From Diospyros lotus (Eukaryota; Streptophyta; Magnoliopsida; Ericales; Ebenaceae), in contig NC_068352.1 of the NCBI RefSeq assembly GCF_014633365.1, positions 6,068,393 through 6,132,392 of the forward strand: a stretch of 64,000 nt of DNA, written 5' to 3'. The notes below the pieces were generated by a model. The model ran no database searches. It had not been told where the DNA came from and was given only the letters and a program-made list of their open reading frames with translations. This document shows, piece by piece, positions 43,202 through 57,100 of this stretch (position 1 is the first letter of the stretch; every line of letters starts with the position of its first letter). The translations under genes were made by a program, and so were the position numbers.

Positions 43202-46200
43202 ATGGCACCAACTGCCTCAAGATTTGACATCGATAAATTCAATGGAACAAATGATTTCGGCTTGTGGAGGATAAAGATGGAAACTCTTCTTCACAATCAA
43301 GGACTCAAGGGAGCTTTGGAACAAGAAGCCAAGACAGAAGACTCGATTACAGAGAAAGAAGTACCGATGGTGACTGAAGAACAAAAAAAGGCTAAAAAAG
43401 AAATCAACAAAAGGGCCTATAGTATCCCGATCCTAAGCCTAGGAGATAAAGTACTTCGAGAGGTATCGAAGTGGAAGATGACGGAAAAAATCTGGAAGAA
43501 ACTTGAAGATCTCTACCTTAGAAGAACTCTGTCCAACCGTCTATACTTAAAGGCCAAGTTTTTTAACTTCAAAATGCTAAAATCTTAGATATTGCATGAT
43601 CATATAGATGAATTTAACAAGTTGTGCCTAGACTTGGAACATAGACGTTAAATATGAAGATGAGGACAAAGCGTTAGTGCTCTTACATTCACTGCCTAAG
43701 TCTTATGAGAATTTCGTAGATGTCCTTCAACATGGTAGAGATAAGCTCACATTAGAGGATGTAATAGGTGCATTAAATTCCAAAGAACTGAGGTTTAAGA
43801 TGATTGATAAATCTTCTCCTAATGAAGCCCCAATAGTTAGGTCAAGAAGCTCTAAAAGAAACCAGAAAAATAGGGGTAAAACCAAGGTCTAAGTCTAGAA
43901 ATGGAAAAGGCCCATAAAATGTTATTATTGTTAGCAAGAAGGCCACATAAAGCATCTCTGCCCTAAGAGAAAGAAGGATCTTGCCGAGAAGGAAAATTCA
44001 AGAGGGGGGGCAAACTATTGTGACTCCGGTTATGATAGGTCGGAGGCCCTAATTGTAAGTGAAAGTGCAGATAGCCTAGTGGGTCCTGGACTCTAGCTGC
44101 TCCTTTCACATGACCCCAAGAAAACATTGGTTGCAAAATTTTAGAGAAATCAATGGAGGAAAGGTCTTGCTTGGCAATGACCATGAATGTAAGGTTCAAG
44201 GGGTAGGAGATTTTAGGTTAAAACTACATGATGGCTCTCTTAGAACCCTCACATCAGTTAGGTATGTCCCTGAATTAAAGAGAAATTTGATTTCTCTTGG
44301 TGAATTGGATAGGAATGGACTTAAGTTTAAAGGTGAGGGTGGAGCTGTCCAGATTTCAAAGGGGTCTCTAATCTGCATGAGGGCTGTTTTAAAGAATGGG
44401 ATTTACCTCTTGCAGGCCACCACTTTATGTGGTGAAACTGCAGCTGTCAGCATTAATTCTAGGTCCAAGGCAAGTCTGTGGCACCTAAGAATGTCACATA
44501 TTAGTGAGTGAGGGCTCAAGGAACTTGCAAACCAGGGTATTCTGGATTTAGGAGTCTCTAGAATTAAATAAATGTGAACCTTGCATTTTAGGCAAGGCAG
44601 CCAAAGTTAAATTTAATAAAACAGCAATCCATTCATCCAAAGCACCCCTAGATTATATACATTCAGAGTTATGAGGTCCAGCCCAAACAGTAACTCATGG
44701 TGGCTCTCGGTATTTCCTTTCAATTATAGATGACTACTCAAGGATGTTGTGGGTATATGTTCTAAAATCAAAGGATAACACTTTTCGTATGGTAGAGAAC
44801 CAAAAGGGCAGGTCGGTTAAGGTCATAAGAACTTACAATGGGTTAGAATTTTGTAACAGAGAGTTTGACCAAATGTGTAAGGATGGTGGTATTATTAGAC
44901 ACCTTACAACTCCCGAAAATCCCAAGCAAAATGAGGTTGCCGAGAGGATGAATAGAACCCTCTTAGAAAGGGTAAGATGCATGTTTTTTCATGCACAACT
45001 ACCCAAGTCTTTTTGGGGGGAAGAAGTTGCTGCAGCAGCTCATGTTCTTAACAGAACACCCTCCAAAGCTATCAGCCTCCAAACCCCTTATGAAAGATGG
45101 ACTGATCATAAGCCAAGCTTTGCCCATCTTAGAGTATTCGATTGCCTAGCCTATGCTCATGTAAAGCAAGGAAAATTAGAACCAAGGGCAAAGAAATGCC
45201 TGCTCATTGGTTACCCATCGGGTGTTAAATGCTACAAACTATGGAACTTAGAATCAGATGGACCAAGGACTATAGTTTCTAGGGATGTTACATTTGATGA
45301 GGAGTCTACCATAAAGTTAGGAAGCCATGAACCTCAGCCCGATCAGGAAGAATCTAGAGAAGCAGTTCAGGTGGAGATTCCTAATATAAACCCAAATCTG
45401 ACTCAAGTTGTCTCAGAATCCGAGCATGAAATTCCTTAACCTGAATCTACAAGTGACCATGACCAGGACCAAGAACCTTCCCAAATTGAAGGGGAAGATG
45501 GTGATAGTGATGTAGATCCCAGCCTAGGAGACCACCCTAACCCTGATAGGTATAATGTGGCAAGAGACCGGCAACCTAGATCCCATAGGCCTCCCCAAAG
45601 GTATGGTTACTCAGAACTAGTAGCCTACGCATTCATTAGTGCAGCAGAATCTATAGGAGAAGAGCCCCTTACTTATGAAGAGGCAATGGCCTCAAAGGAT
45701 GCAAATAAGTGGCTGGAAGCCATAAAATTTGAGATTGCATCCCTTAAGAAGAAACACACCTGGGAATTAGTTGAAAGACCAAAATGGCAGCGTGTGGTAG
45801 GTTGCAAATGGTTGTACAAAATTAAAGGAGCAGGTGAGAATTCTAAGCCTAGGTTTAAGACAAGACTAGTGGCTAGGGGTTTTACCCAAGTGCCGGGAGT
45901 TGATTTTAATGAGGTGCTCTCTCCCGTCGTGAGACACACCTCCATGCGAATTCTCTTAGCCATTACTGCTCAGTTAGATTTGTATCTTAAGCAAATGGAT
46001 GTAAGAACCACTTTTCTTCATGGGGACCTAGAGGAGAAGATTTTAATGGATCAACCAAAGGGTTTTGAAGCTAAGGAAGAGGTGGAGAAGGTAAGCCTGC
46101 TTAGAAATTCCTTGAATGGACTTAAGCAGTCCCCAAGGCAGTGGTACCGAAAGTTTAATTCGGTCATGTTAGGCCAAGGGTACTCTAGAAGCTCCTATGA

Positions 46201-47235
46201 TTGTTGTATCTACTTTAAACATATCTCTTCTAGTATTTCCATATATTTGTAGCTCTATGTGGATGACATGCTCATTGCAAATCAGTCCACTCAAGAAATC
46301 CAGCTCCTCAAGAAAAAGCCGAGGGCTGAATTCGAAATGAATGAGCTAGAGGACGCTAGGAAAATTCTAGGGATGGAAATCTCAAGAGATAAGCATCATA
46401 GGAAGTTGTATCTCTCACAAAAATCCTATTTAGCAAAGCTATTAGCTAGATTAGGAATGGCTGATGCAAAAGCAGTGCCATTTGCTGCCCATTTCAAATT
46501 ATCCTTAGATCAGGCCCCAAAAGATGAAGAAGAGAAGAAGGAAATGGATTCATATTTCTTATTCCAGTGTAGTAGGCAGCATCATGTATAGCATGGTGTG
46601 CACCCGACCCGACTTGGCTCATGGAATGACTGTCATAAGTTGGTTTATGGAAAATCCAGGAAAATTCCACTAGATGGCAGTAAAATGGATGTTTAGATAT
46701 ATCAAAGGATCAATAAACAATGCTTTATCCTATGGTGGAGCAAAATTAGGAGAGAAGGCTAGCATCCTAGGATACTCGAATGCCGACTATGCTGCCGACA
46801 TAGACAAAAAAGAGATCCACAACCTGTTATGTCTTTAGACTGTGGAACTCCACAATTAGTTGGAAATCAGGCCTCCAACATGTGGTAGCACTGTCCACCA
46901 CCGAGGTAGAATACGTAACCGTTTCAGATGCAATTAAAGAAGCTATGTGGCTTAAGGATCTAGTAAGTGAGTTCCTAGGGGTAGAAGTCAAGGCCATTTT
47001 GATGTGTGATAGCCAAAGTGCCATTCACTTGTCCAAAAACCAAGCCCATCATAAAAGGACTAAGCATATAGATGTAAGACATCACTTTATAAAACAAATT
47101 GCTGAAGATAAAACTGTGTTTCTAACCAAGGTTGCAGGGGAAGACAATGCAGCAGATATGTTTACAAAATCTGTGCCTACAGCAAAACTAAAACACTGCA
47201 TGAAGATCCTTCACATAGATCCAAGAGGGAATTGA
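43202..47235 (+). pseudogene. Gag-pol of Copia F with several stops
   Basis: Gag starts at 43202 (MAPTASRFDIDKFNGTNDFG, LWRIKMETLL) as in Tnt1-like elements. It stops near 43586 and continues in another frame (LLHSLPKSYENFVDVL). A zinc knuckle (CYYC, with a stop next to it, then GHIKHLCP) is near 43920. Protease (SCSFHMTPRKHWL) begins near 44095. Integrase has WHLRMSHIS, DDYSRMLWVYVL, RTYNGLEFC and NEVAERMNRTLLERVR. RT (45557-46252) has GCKWLYKIKG, LKQMDVRTTFLHGDLEEKI and an intact YVDDMLIA after a stop at about 46250. RNase H ends at 47235 (SQSAIHLSKNQAHHKRTKHI). At least six stops or shifts are present. The Asp of RTDNG in integrase reads RTYNG. Confidence 0.9.
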
Positions 47236-47308
47236 AGATTCAGGGCAGCGGAAGACATTGAAGGACCTGAAGATGAAGCCTAATCAAAGTACAAATGGGT
47301 GGAGAATT

Positions 47309-47921
47309 TGTTGTGTCATTTGTATTAGATTAGGACGTGTGTAATCAGCATTTATATTGTTGCATTTGTAGTTTTTCCTGTTGCAATGTTAGATGTATAA
47401 TTCTTCCAGAAGGTTTGTTTTCTAGAAGGATGATTGACTGGTTAAGTTAGTTATTTCCAGTCAATCGGTCAGTTAGTTGTTTCCTTGTAAATCACAGCCC
47501 TATGGCTTATAAATAGGGATAGGGGTAGAGGGATTAGTATTGTGCGCCTCATTTCGGGAAGGGTTATTTTCGGTTTCTGTCTTGTGTTTGGGATTGAGCA
47601 AGAGAAGTAGAGAAAGGCTGGGTATATAGCTTTGTAATCTCAGAATTCTGCTAAGCTTTCAGGGTATATGGGCTGGGTAGAATTAAGGTTCCCTTTGTAA
47701 TCATCCTAAAGCGTTTTCAAGATAGTGGATTGGAGGTGCTCTAGCAGTCTGGACGTTTTTCTCATTTTGAGACCGAACCAGGATAAATCATTTTGTGTTC
47801 TTATTGTTTATGTTATTCTCTTGTATGTTTCATATATCAGTTGGGTTCTCGAGTGGGGGAGTGTCTAAGGTGAGCTATTGAGTTGAGGAAATCTGTGGGA
47901 GTATTGTGTTTATCTCTAACA
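47309..47921 (+). repeat. 3' LTR of Copia F
   Basis: It follows a short purine-rich stretch (GGGTGGAGAA). Its promoter would read out toward the 3' end of the HECT gene, on the antisense strand of that gene. Confidence 0.93.
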
Positions 47922-49014
47922 ACCGGTAACACCTTTCAATGCTTTAAACGTCTCATACTGGCAAAATGACCAAATTGCTTGTGCTTGCTAAAATTACATA
48001 TATGCCCTTTCTGAACAAAACTTTCTAATGTCGAGTCCAGTTCTTTCTGAACAAAGCTTGTCCTCCTCCCCATCCTTCCCCTTATCATGAAGTGTCATTT
48101 AGTCTTCATAGGACAGCATTACCCTGCCTTTCTGTCCCCACAAAGTAGGAATGGTTATATACTCCCATAACATGTCAACACAAGTGCACATCATGTAATA
48201 GCCCTCAATCCTCATCCAGTCACATCATGTAATAGCCCTCAATCCTCATCCAGTCACCAACGCATTAATGATCACTACACTTAAACGACCCATTGAAGGA
48301 ACCAAACAATTCCCTCACAGATTTTCACAAAGACTTCAATGACTTTCTATAAGTATTTCCAGTGAACATCACACTCTATGCATCTTCTAAACAATTTGAA
48401 TTTCATGACATAGCAATCTTGTCAAGAAAATTAGATCCTTTAGAGCTTGAATTTGTTTTTCATACATCTTTCCTGGAAAATAATTTTACATGTTCACTTA
48501 TAAAAAACAAAAAGGAATAGAATTATTGTAGAGCACAATCACTATTAACGTACTGTGTTAATTACAAAAACTTTAGGGAGTTCAACAGTAAGATTCCCTT
48601 TAAAAGCTCTACCACATTATCAAGTTCATTAAAAAAGACTGCCTTTTTGGGTAAAAAATTTGTACCTAATTGCTGTTGTCAATGAAGTGGTTTTGCTCCA
48701 CTAGTCACACTCAATTTGTGATTCACTAAAGCGATGCCATACATAAACCTATTTTTACTCTCCCCACACAAGAATTGAACTAATAGCAGTCCAGTTTTAA
48801 TGCACTTCATCTTTTCTGATTCAATTGGACACTATTTCCAAATATCAAAATCAAGAGTGGGCACACAGAGATCATAGGAGATGTATAGTAGAAGATTCCA
48901 ATAAATAGTACTAATGCGAAAATGAAGCAAAAGGAGGAGGTCTCAACTAACATATACATGGCAATTGGAAGGGCTGGCACCACTACAATCATAATGTGAT
49001 GGAGCAATTCATGC
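47922..49014 (-). other. 3' flank of the HECT ligase gene
   Basis: This holds the 3' UTR and downstream DNA of the minus-strand gene. A perfect 34-bp duplication lies at 48187-48220 and 48221-48254 (CACATCATGTAATAGCCCTC, then AATCCTCATCCAGT). I see no clear polyadenylation signal and no other gene. Confidence 0.6.
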
Positions 49015-51160
49015 TCAGCCAAAGCCAAATCCTTCGCTAGCTTCATGGATAGCAAGAAGCAACCGATCTTGAAGCTGTTCCTTGGAAGTATATTCAGGGA
49101 GGTCTAACTGATTAAAGCTGGAAAAATAAGAATCAAAAAACAAAACATCAAGATGATTTCAATTAAATCATTATTCCTGAAAAACAGGGCAAAGTTACAT
49201 CCAAACAGCAATTAAACACAGCACCAACCAGGTATGAGCTGATGGCAACCTCTCAGGAGCCCCATATGCTTTGTGAACCTGAAACCTCTGTGGACCAGAA
49301 ATGCCTTGCAATGCTTTGAAACCCTCTAAAGGAATCTAAGATAAAAAAAAATACAGTAGTAAATGATATAGAAAGCATGAAGATTATTAATTAGTCAATA
49401 TTTTCCATTCATCACCTTCTACTGAAGAAAATGACACCTCATTTATTGTAATTGTACACAAGAATTTTGAACATACCAAACTCATTCCAACGTAGCTTTT
49501 AGAAGACAAGTTGGTGCAATACAAACTTCCTTACAAGAAAAAAAAAAAAATATATATATATATATATGAAAGAGAGAGAGAGAGAGAGAGAGAGAGGAGT
49601 ATTTTTTTTGAAAAATGAAAAGGCATAAAGCCTATCCATCAGAGACATGAAAAGAATTTAAGATGGTAAAACATATATCACATGTCAAGCAAATTCAGTA
49701 GACATCACAACTAACAAAATCCAGCAGTCATGAAAGACCATATCAAGTACAACCATTATGAGATGTAATTTGACTAGACACCATTTCCAGTGCTGATCAA
49801 ATTACCTTTGATGTACCAGTCACAAATTGCAGAAATCTTGCCATATCTTCCTTGTTGAAAGCTTCAACAACCTCCCAAAACCATTGAACAACATTAGATG
49901 CTGCAGTGTAACCAGTGTACTCGGTGTTGTCCTTCAGATCATCCACTGCAGGGTGACAACAAGAATTTCTGAAAACTGCACAAACTATGCCATAGACAGT
50001 AAAAAAAAGAAAGTGTAAATGCATGGAAACTCACAATCAATTTCTGGAAGCCCACTGATTAGAAGCTCAAGCTCTTTATCATTAAAAATAGATATAAGGT
50101 TCCGAGGTATCATTTCATTGAAACCCTCCATGAAAGAATTAATTTGAGGGCGGATAGCATTTGTCAGAATATGATCAGCCACAAGGTCCACATACTCATG
50201 CTTTGTTTCTTCTGTGACCCTTATATTTCTTCCACCGGGTTTAAGCTCATAATCAGTAACCTTTAACATGTAAATTATAAAGAATAAGTACATCACGAAT
50301 GGAGGTTTCAGCGATAAGTCAGATAATTTCAGATAGACAGAAAGAAAATTATAAGACCAATTCAAACTAAAGCAGACCTTTAGTAAAATTATGATGTGAA
50401 TAAAAACAGTGATAAGTTGGAAAACAGTACCTCTGTTTTCTCATAGAGTATGTGCTTCTCCTCATCCGCATCCATGCTAAATGTCAAATCAGGTATGTCA
50501 TTTACATCATTCTGATAAAAGACAAGTCATCATTACTCCCAAAAACAATTAAATAAAAAGTCAATTATCAATCAACAGAAGTGAGCTGCATCACTGGAAT
50601 GAGTATTATATTGAAGAGCTCTACCTCCAGCATCCACTTCAAGTTCTTGTAGTAATCAGGATCAACAGCCTCTATGTCATGATAAGTCACCTTCACACCA
50701 AGTATGTGTTTGTAAAAAGATCGCGTGAAATAGACATCTAATAATTGCCCATCAAACAGTGCCTTTGCAACCTACACCCCAAAACTTAAATATAAGTATA
50801 AAATACCTCTGCATCAACAGTTAACAGGTCTGGATGATAAGTAATGAATTTTATATTGCAGTAAGAAATACAGAACATGTAGAATGGTTCAAGAAGACTT
50901 ACCACGCGACCAACAAATTTGAAATAGGAAAGATGTTCAGTCTGATAGACTGAATTAGGATTTGGCTGAAAAGTTGCATTGTTTCCCACCGTGGTGAAAA
51001 GCAAGGCTCCCTTGTCAAAGATAACTCTAGACAGCAACTGATACCACTCTCTCGTCAAACCACCAGCATCAATACCCTCCTCACCTTGGAAATGTACATT
51101 CAATCTACCTTTCAGATCCTGACTAGGTCGCATCCGCAGTTGATTATAGGAATCCTCTAA
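49015..51160 (-). CDS. HECT domain region of the UPL1/UPL2-like ligase
   Basis: The domain starts in the exon 52034-50903 ([25 protein letters not shown]) and continues through six small exons. It includes [80 protein letters not shown] and FVTGTSK. The catalytic cysteine is in [16 protein letters not shown]. The protein ends GFGFG with the conserved Phe near the C-terminus. The Cys codon is split TG/C by the last intron (49228-49118). Confidence 0.95.
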
Positions 51161-54100
51161 AACATATGCCCGCCGAACACTTATACGTAATGGGCCAGAG
51201 AGGTGTTGCTCATGCTGCTGCCTAATTCTAGAGCGGAAATAAGCTCTTTTGTTATCAAAATCAATCAGCTTTGGTGCCTTCAGCATCATAGAAAGGGATT
51301 TCTCCAACAAACCTGGATTCTGCCTAACAAAAGCATTTAGTAATCGACGATGTTTCTCAGCAAACTTGGTAAATGTGACAACACCATCAAGCCTTTTCTG
51401 AGAATCAACTCCATTTTTGGTGGGCGATGGACCTGAATTCCCCGCAAACTCTTTGACTTCTCTTGCAGTTATGTTGGCCTGATCCTGCTGCATGATGGAA
51501 TTGTTTGCATGCAGTTTTTCACATAAAACAAAGAAAGCCTCAATAAATGGCAGTAGTCTCTGAGTTCCAGGAGGAAGGGGAGGAGATAAAGATGAGGAAC
51601 CAGGTACGTGCTCCCCACCAGTTGCATTTGACATAATTGAAGAGAAAGAGCTCTGTGCCAATTCAGCTTCAGTAGTGCTTATACAGTCGCTCAGTTCTTG
51701 CCATAATGGCTCCAGTGCGAAACATAACTTCCACATAATGGCATGCTCTTCCAATTCTGCATCACCCTCCATACCCTTGTTGCCATCAAGACTAGGTGAA
51801 ATAAGTGAGCTAAGTGTCTGAAGCACACGTAGAATAGCAGGACCAGCCATAGATCCAGCACTTAGGCCCAGCATATGTGTATTCCTCATAGTGATGAGTT
51901 CATTGACTGCAGAACTGCTCAAATTATGAGCTAGGCTTGCAAGCTCAGACGTGAAAAATTTTCTATGGGGGGAAGCAACCAAAGCCAACTTCTTCAGTAC
52001 CTCACCAGCAAGTGAGTAAACTTTGTCGGAGAGCCTAAAGAATAACTAGATAGAGTTAGAAATCATCCAACAGAGCAGCAAATAGATAGATACTACTAAG
52101 CAAGTTCCACCTACTGAAACTGTAGAGAAAATGAAAAGTCAAATTGGAAAAATAAGTGCAGAAATGAAGTCAATTAAACTGATGAAATTCTTGGTTAGCC
52201 AAGTTGCAAAAGTAGTAACATAAAATTTCTGGCAACGCTTATAATAAATGGATTAGGATAATATTATGTACCCCTCATTGCCTAGAAGACTGCAGAGATT
52301 ATGCAAATCAGCTTGTGGGAGCTGCAAGAAGATGTCGTGGGTATCGGAGCTTCTCTTCCCATCTGATGTAGATGATTCAGCATTGGGACCTTTTCCATCC
52401 TGGCCAGATTCCAGATTGGATGAAGGCATATCTTTCTGATCCCCACCTGTGGCTTCATCTTGAGATAAATTGTGGCTATCAGCTGCTACTTGTTCAGAAT
52501 GAGATTGGCAGTCCAACTTGGATGATGCAGTGTAAACAACTACTTGAACCAGACCCATTACCTGCATCACATAAATGAACCAACGACAAATAAATTCATT
52601 ACTAATAGCAACATATAACAACAGAACCACCACCGCCATGACCAGTAAGTGGATTGGCTACATGGACTTAAGCACAGATGGAGAGTTATGTTAAGTTGTC
52701 AACAGCTAGCGTAAAAACTCAGATATTTATCCTGGATTCTAAACTACTACCAAAGTCATTAAACAACAGATATAGCACAAGTGCATGCAGCAAGCAATTG
52801 TACAAGGTTGTGGTATTGCTCATACCTGCTCAAGAAGAGCACTACTGTGCAAGAAAAGTGGTTGACTCAAGAGTTTTAAGAACAGTATCAAAGGAACATC
52901 CCCTGTCTGGAAGCTATCTGAAGGGTTTGACAGCTCCCCTACTTCCCCAATTTTCTCCTTTCCTTTATCCTTCTTAATCTCGGAATATCTTGGTTTCACA
53001 TCTTCTGGAATAAGTGAGGGATCAAAATGAAATAAGATGTTTGCAACTGCAGAATGGTTGGTTGCCAGATAAGTCAAAATCTCAAGAATCCGACGCAACA
53101 CCAGGGGGGGAAGACCTGTAGATAAATACATTTTACATGAAATAAACATTTAGAACAGGCAAACCAACAGGGAAACAAAAAAGTTTCTCATATCAGAAGA
53201 ATTCAGTACCATCTAACAGTTGAGATCGACCATAAACAACATTTGGCTGGCAACCATAAAGCCTCCGGGAATTAACTGTTGTCAATCCATTGGCCAGGGG
53301 TCCAGTCTCAGGCTTGATCATGTCGAGCAGAAGCCACACTAGAACTGATCTTGTCACACTATGTGCACATAAATTCAACAATAATCTCTGGAGAAGGCCT
53401 TTACCAAGAGGCTAACACAGGAAACAAAGAAAAAAGAAATTACCATCTTAAACTAAAATCATAATTTGTCATGAGCTAAAATTATTGTGGCAAAAGCAAT
53501 TGAAAAAGAATGTCAAAGTATGCATTTACGCATTAATCATACTACACAGAGACGAGTCACTTCCCCAATAAGATTCCAATTCTACCCATTAAAAAGGGAC
53601 TAAAAAACAACAGCACACACATGCCTATTTTGTATGTACATCTGGATTTCATTCTTTTTTCTTGTATGATCTTTCCCTGTTCCTTTTCCTTTCACCATTT
53701 TCTTCAACCCCCTCCCCCTCTCTCCGTCACAATTTTTTTTTAGATGGATAACTTATACAATTTAATGCAATTAGGTTAAATATTACTCAAAATGATTTTT
53801 AAGACAACAATGTCAAAATGATAATCAAGGATAATATTGCCACATAAAATTGTGATAGTTTCAAAGTGGAGAACCATCAACTTGGAGATCTTCCACCATA
53901 TAACAATATAGATAATGGATTACCTGTGCTAATCTTAGGAGTCGGATCAAGGCCCTTAGAGCTTGTGCATCCAAAAGTGGCTCCCCTTCAATCTCCTTCA
54001 ACTTTGAACTCTCTGCAAGAGCAGATGATGCCCTTCGACCTATTGTAACACCAACACCTCTATCCATCACTGTCTGCCTGTCAAGCCCTAAACCATTCCT

Positions 54101-57100
54101 CCGATTATTTAGCCTATGGCTACTTCCAAAAAGACTGCGAGCTTGGTAGTGGCTCATTGCCCTATCCCTGAGCATTTGAGCTTCCGCAAGCAATGGAGAT
54201 GGCAATGCAGACAAAACTGCCTCTGAGCTAGTCAAAAGCACCTGAAACAAAAGCAGCCATTAATGTTATTATAATTCAACCATGGCACGTGATAAGCTGC
54301 AATGATCCAGATCCAAACCTCTTCACGTAAATCGGCAGGGAAAGTAGCTATTATTGAGGCATTGTCCATATCAACAGGTTGTCCTTCAGCCTGCTGTGCA
54401 ACCCTCCTTGCACGTTGTTGTGCCAAAACTTCAGCTTGAATATCCGGTGGGAGAGCAGCTAAAAACTCAGGATCAATATCCTCAGCTGAAGGTGGATCAA
54501 ATGTTGGAGCTTGTGCAGACTGAGCTTGTTGGGAAGCTAAAACTTCTGCACGAAGATCTTCAGGAAGGGCCTCCAAGAAAGTTGGATCAATACCATTCAT
54601 ATTAGGAGCCTCATTATTCAAACTAGTTTGATCAGTCTGACCCGCATCATGAACTTCCAGAGCATGCTGCCCTGACAATGGTTCATCCACAGCAACATCA
54701 GAAGAAGGCAAGGGCTGCTCAACTTGATTTCCTTCTGTGGCTACACTGTTCATATCAACATCAATACTTCCGTTCACTGAAGAATCACGACCATCGGCAC
54801 CTTGATTAGAACTTTCAAAGCCAGAAGTTATTAATGCCCGGTTACTTGAATGGCTTTCTGTAGCTGACAATCTATCACGGCCAAGATCCTGAAACAGCAC
54901 ATTAGGGAGATTTGAGAAGAAAATTAGTCACTTTTAAAATGATGATTATATGTTTTACATTCAGTAAACAATTTACCACCTGCTCATTTGCTGGGCCACC
55001 ATTTACTTCCACAATTTCCATGCTACCATGATCATTTAATGCACAGTTATCCACCAGCTCATGACTCAACATGGGTTCACATCCCTGCTGGCATTCATTG
55101 GCTTCACCAACCACTGGGTCTACTTCTTGATGAGGAGTGCTGCTTTCAAGCATTTCATTAGGATCCTGATGAGCAAGTTCAACACCATTTTCATGATGCT
55201 GGCCTTCAGTCTGCTGTCCACTAGTACTATCATCAACTACTGGTGGCCGACTATCACTTGTTAAGGGTGCATCTAATTGTTGCCTCTCATTAACTCCTGG
55301 ATTTGGAGGCTGCCTTTCGACTGAACTATCCGGAGGAACAACACTGCGTAGTTGAGATATGAACTGTTCCTCCAGCGCCTGTGCAATGCCAGCAGCTAGA
55401 CCACCTGCTTGTGGCTGACCATCATCTGTCCATCTACCATCACCTGGGCCTCTTCTTCCTGGCATTCGCAATGACTCCAGCCCCACAGAAAAATCCGCCA
55501 ATGGTGGTGGTGCTGCACCTCCCAGTCGTTCGCCAAACAGACTACCTGATGCACGATCATAAGGAAGAACAGGGGCATCAAACATGTAAAACTGAGCAAC
55601 ATCAAAACTTCCAGAGGATTCCAAATCCCTGGATGAATTCCCACCTGATGACCAAATTGACATAAAATCGCTGGACTGTGATGGTCTCAATAGGAGAGGA
55701 TGTTGAAGACCATTTCCTTCCGTAACAGATCTCTCAAAGGAAGTCCTACTTGTCTGGCGACGACGTTCAAAGCCAAGAGGCCTACGGAGACCAAAAAGGT
55801 CATCCACATTCACCCCTTCAAAGGGTTCAGCTGCAACATCAAAGAGACCACTGGCAGCTCCAGGTTGCCCAAGTACCTGCAGATGATCTAAACCATCAAG
55901 TGCTTCCCTCCATCTAACTTCTATCACACGATTTTCATGGAAATCATCATCTTCCTCATCAACCATATCATCATTATACTCGTCTCCCAAACCTGTATCA
56001 TCATGGTCTTCCACATCCGTATCAGCTAAAGACATCAGAGCAGTGCCATCTTCTGCTATGTCCTCATCATCCTCCCCCTCATCATCATCCTCATCATCGT
56101 CACCATCATCCCCCATATCATCATCTTCATCCCCCATATCATCATCTGCCCTGTTCTCAACATGAAAAGTCATCTCAATTTCGTCCCTATTATGTAACAC
56201 ACCACCATCAATTTCTTCACGCATGAAATCCATTTGAATATCCATTGTTGGATTAGCAGTCTCTGTCTCTTCCACTTCAGTTCTCATATCCTGCCCCAGG
56301 GACTGGTTCGAAGTTGCATTACGATCAGCTTGATTTTGGGATGCCCCCTGATGCTGCTGTTCAGCATTTGCTGCATCAGCAACTTCCTGTTGACTCCCCT
56401 GAATTTGATTTGGTTCTACCATCTCAGCAACTCCTGTCATAACTAGTTGATCATCTGACCTCCCATTGGAACCCACGGACTTTTTCTTGCTCAATGTATC
56501 GGATTTAAAGACCTGTTCACTAGCATTGGCAGCTCGTGCAAGGCTTTCCAAAGCTTTAAGTATAAGATTGACAAGTTTGGGGGCATCGGGATGATCCAAA
56601 TCAATCACTTGGAGAATGCTGGTTAGAGATGGAACCATTCCACCATCTATCATACTTCTTGCAATGTCTGGAGAGCACCCAGAATTTGGTAAGGTGCTGG
56701 AGGAGGAATTTTTTGACAAAATGGAATATACCAAGTCAGCAAAAGCTAGAACCTTCTTGTCTGGCACTAAGCTGCTCTTGGAAGAATTGCTCTCCAAGTT
56801 TGATATGACAGATAAGGCTTTCACAAGTTCACTAATAACTCGTCTACGCCCTTCACTAGAACGACCACACAAAACCACAAGAAACCATGAGGCTTTTTCA
56901 GACAATTTATTACTCCATTCATTATTTCCAGTGCTTTTATCTGCAGCGAAGGGAAGAAGACGATGTAAAACATGATGCAATATTCCACCATGTCCAGTGC
57001 TTTCTAGATGATTAGGTCCACGGGGTAGACACATTTCTGAATCCCGCCTCAGTATAACCCCAACTGCATGGACATACATCAGAAGAATGTCACTCAACAG

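Larger units (their letters stand above)
42496..47921 (+). mobile_element. Copia retrotransposon F (Tork/Tnt1-like)
   Basis: LTRs are 42496-43114 (619 bp) and 47309-47921 (613 bp), beginning TGTTGTGTCA and ending CTCTAACA. Flanks ACCAG (42491-42495) and ACCGG (47922-47926) are a duplication with one change. The primer-binding site TGGTATCAGAGCC starts at 43118. The 5' LTR has a TATA box (TATAAATA, 42695-42702). Order is gag, protease, integrase, RT, RNase H. It lies about 1.1 kb past the stop codon of the HECT ligase gene, reading toward it. Confidence 0.95.
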
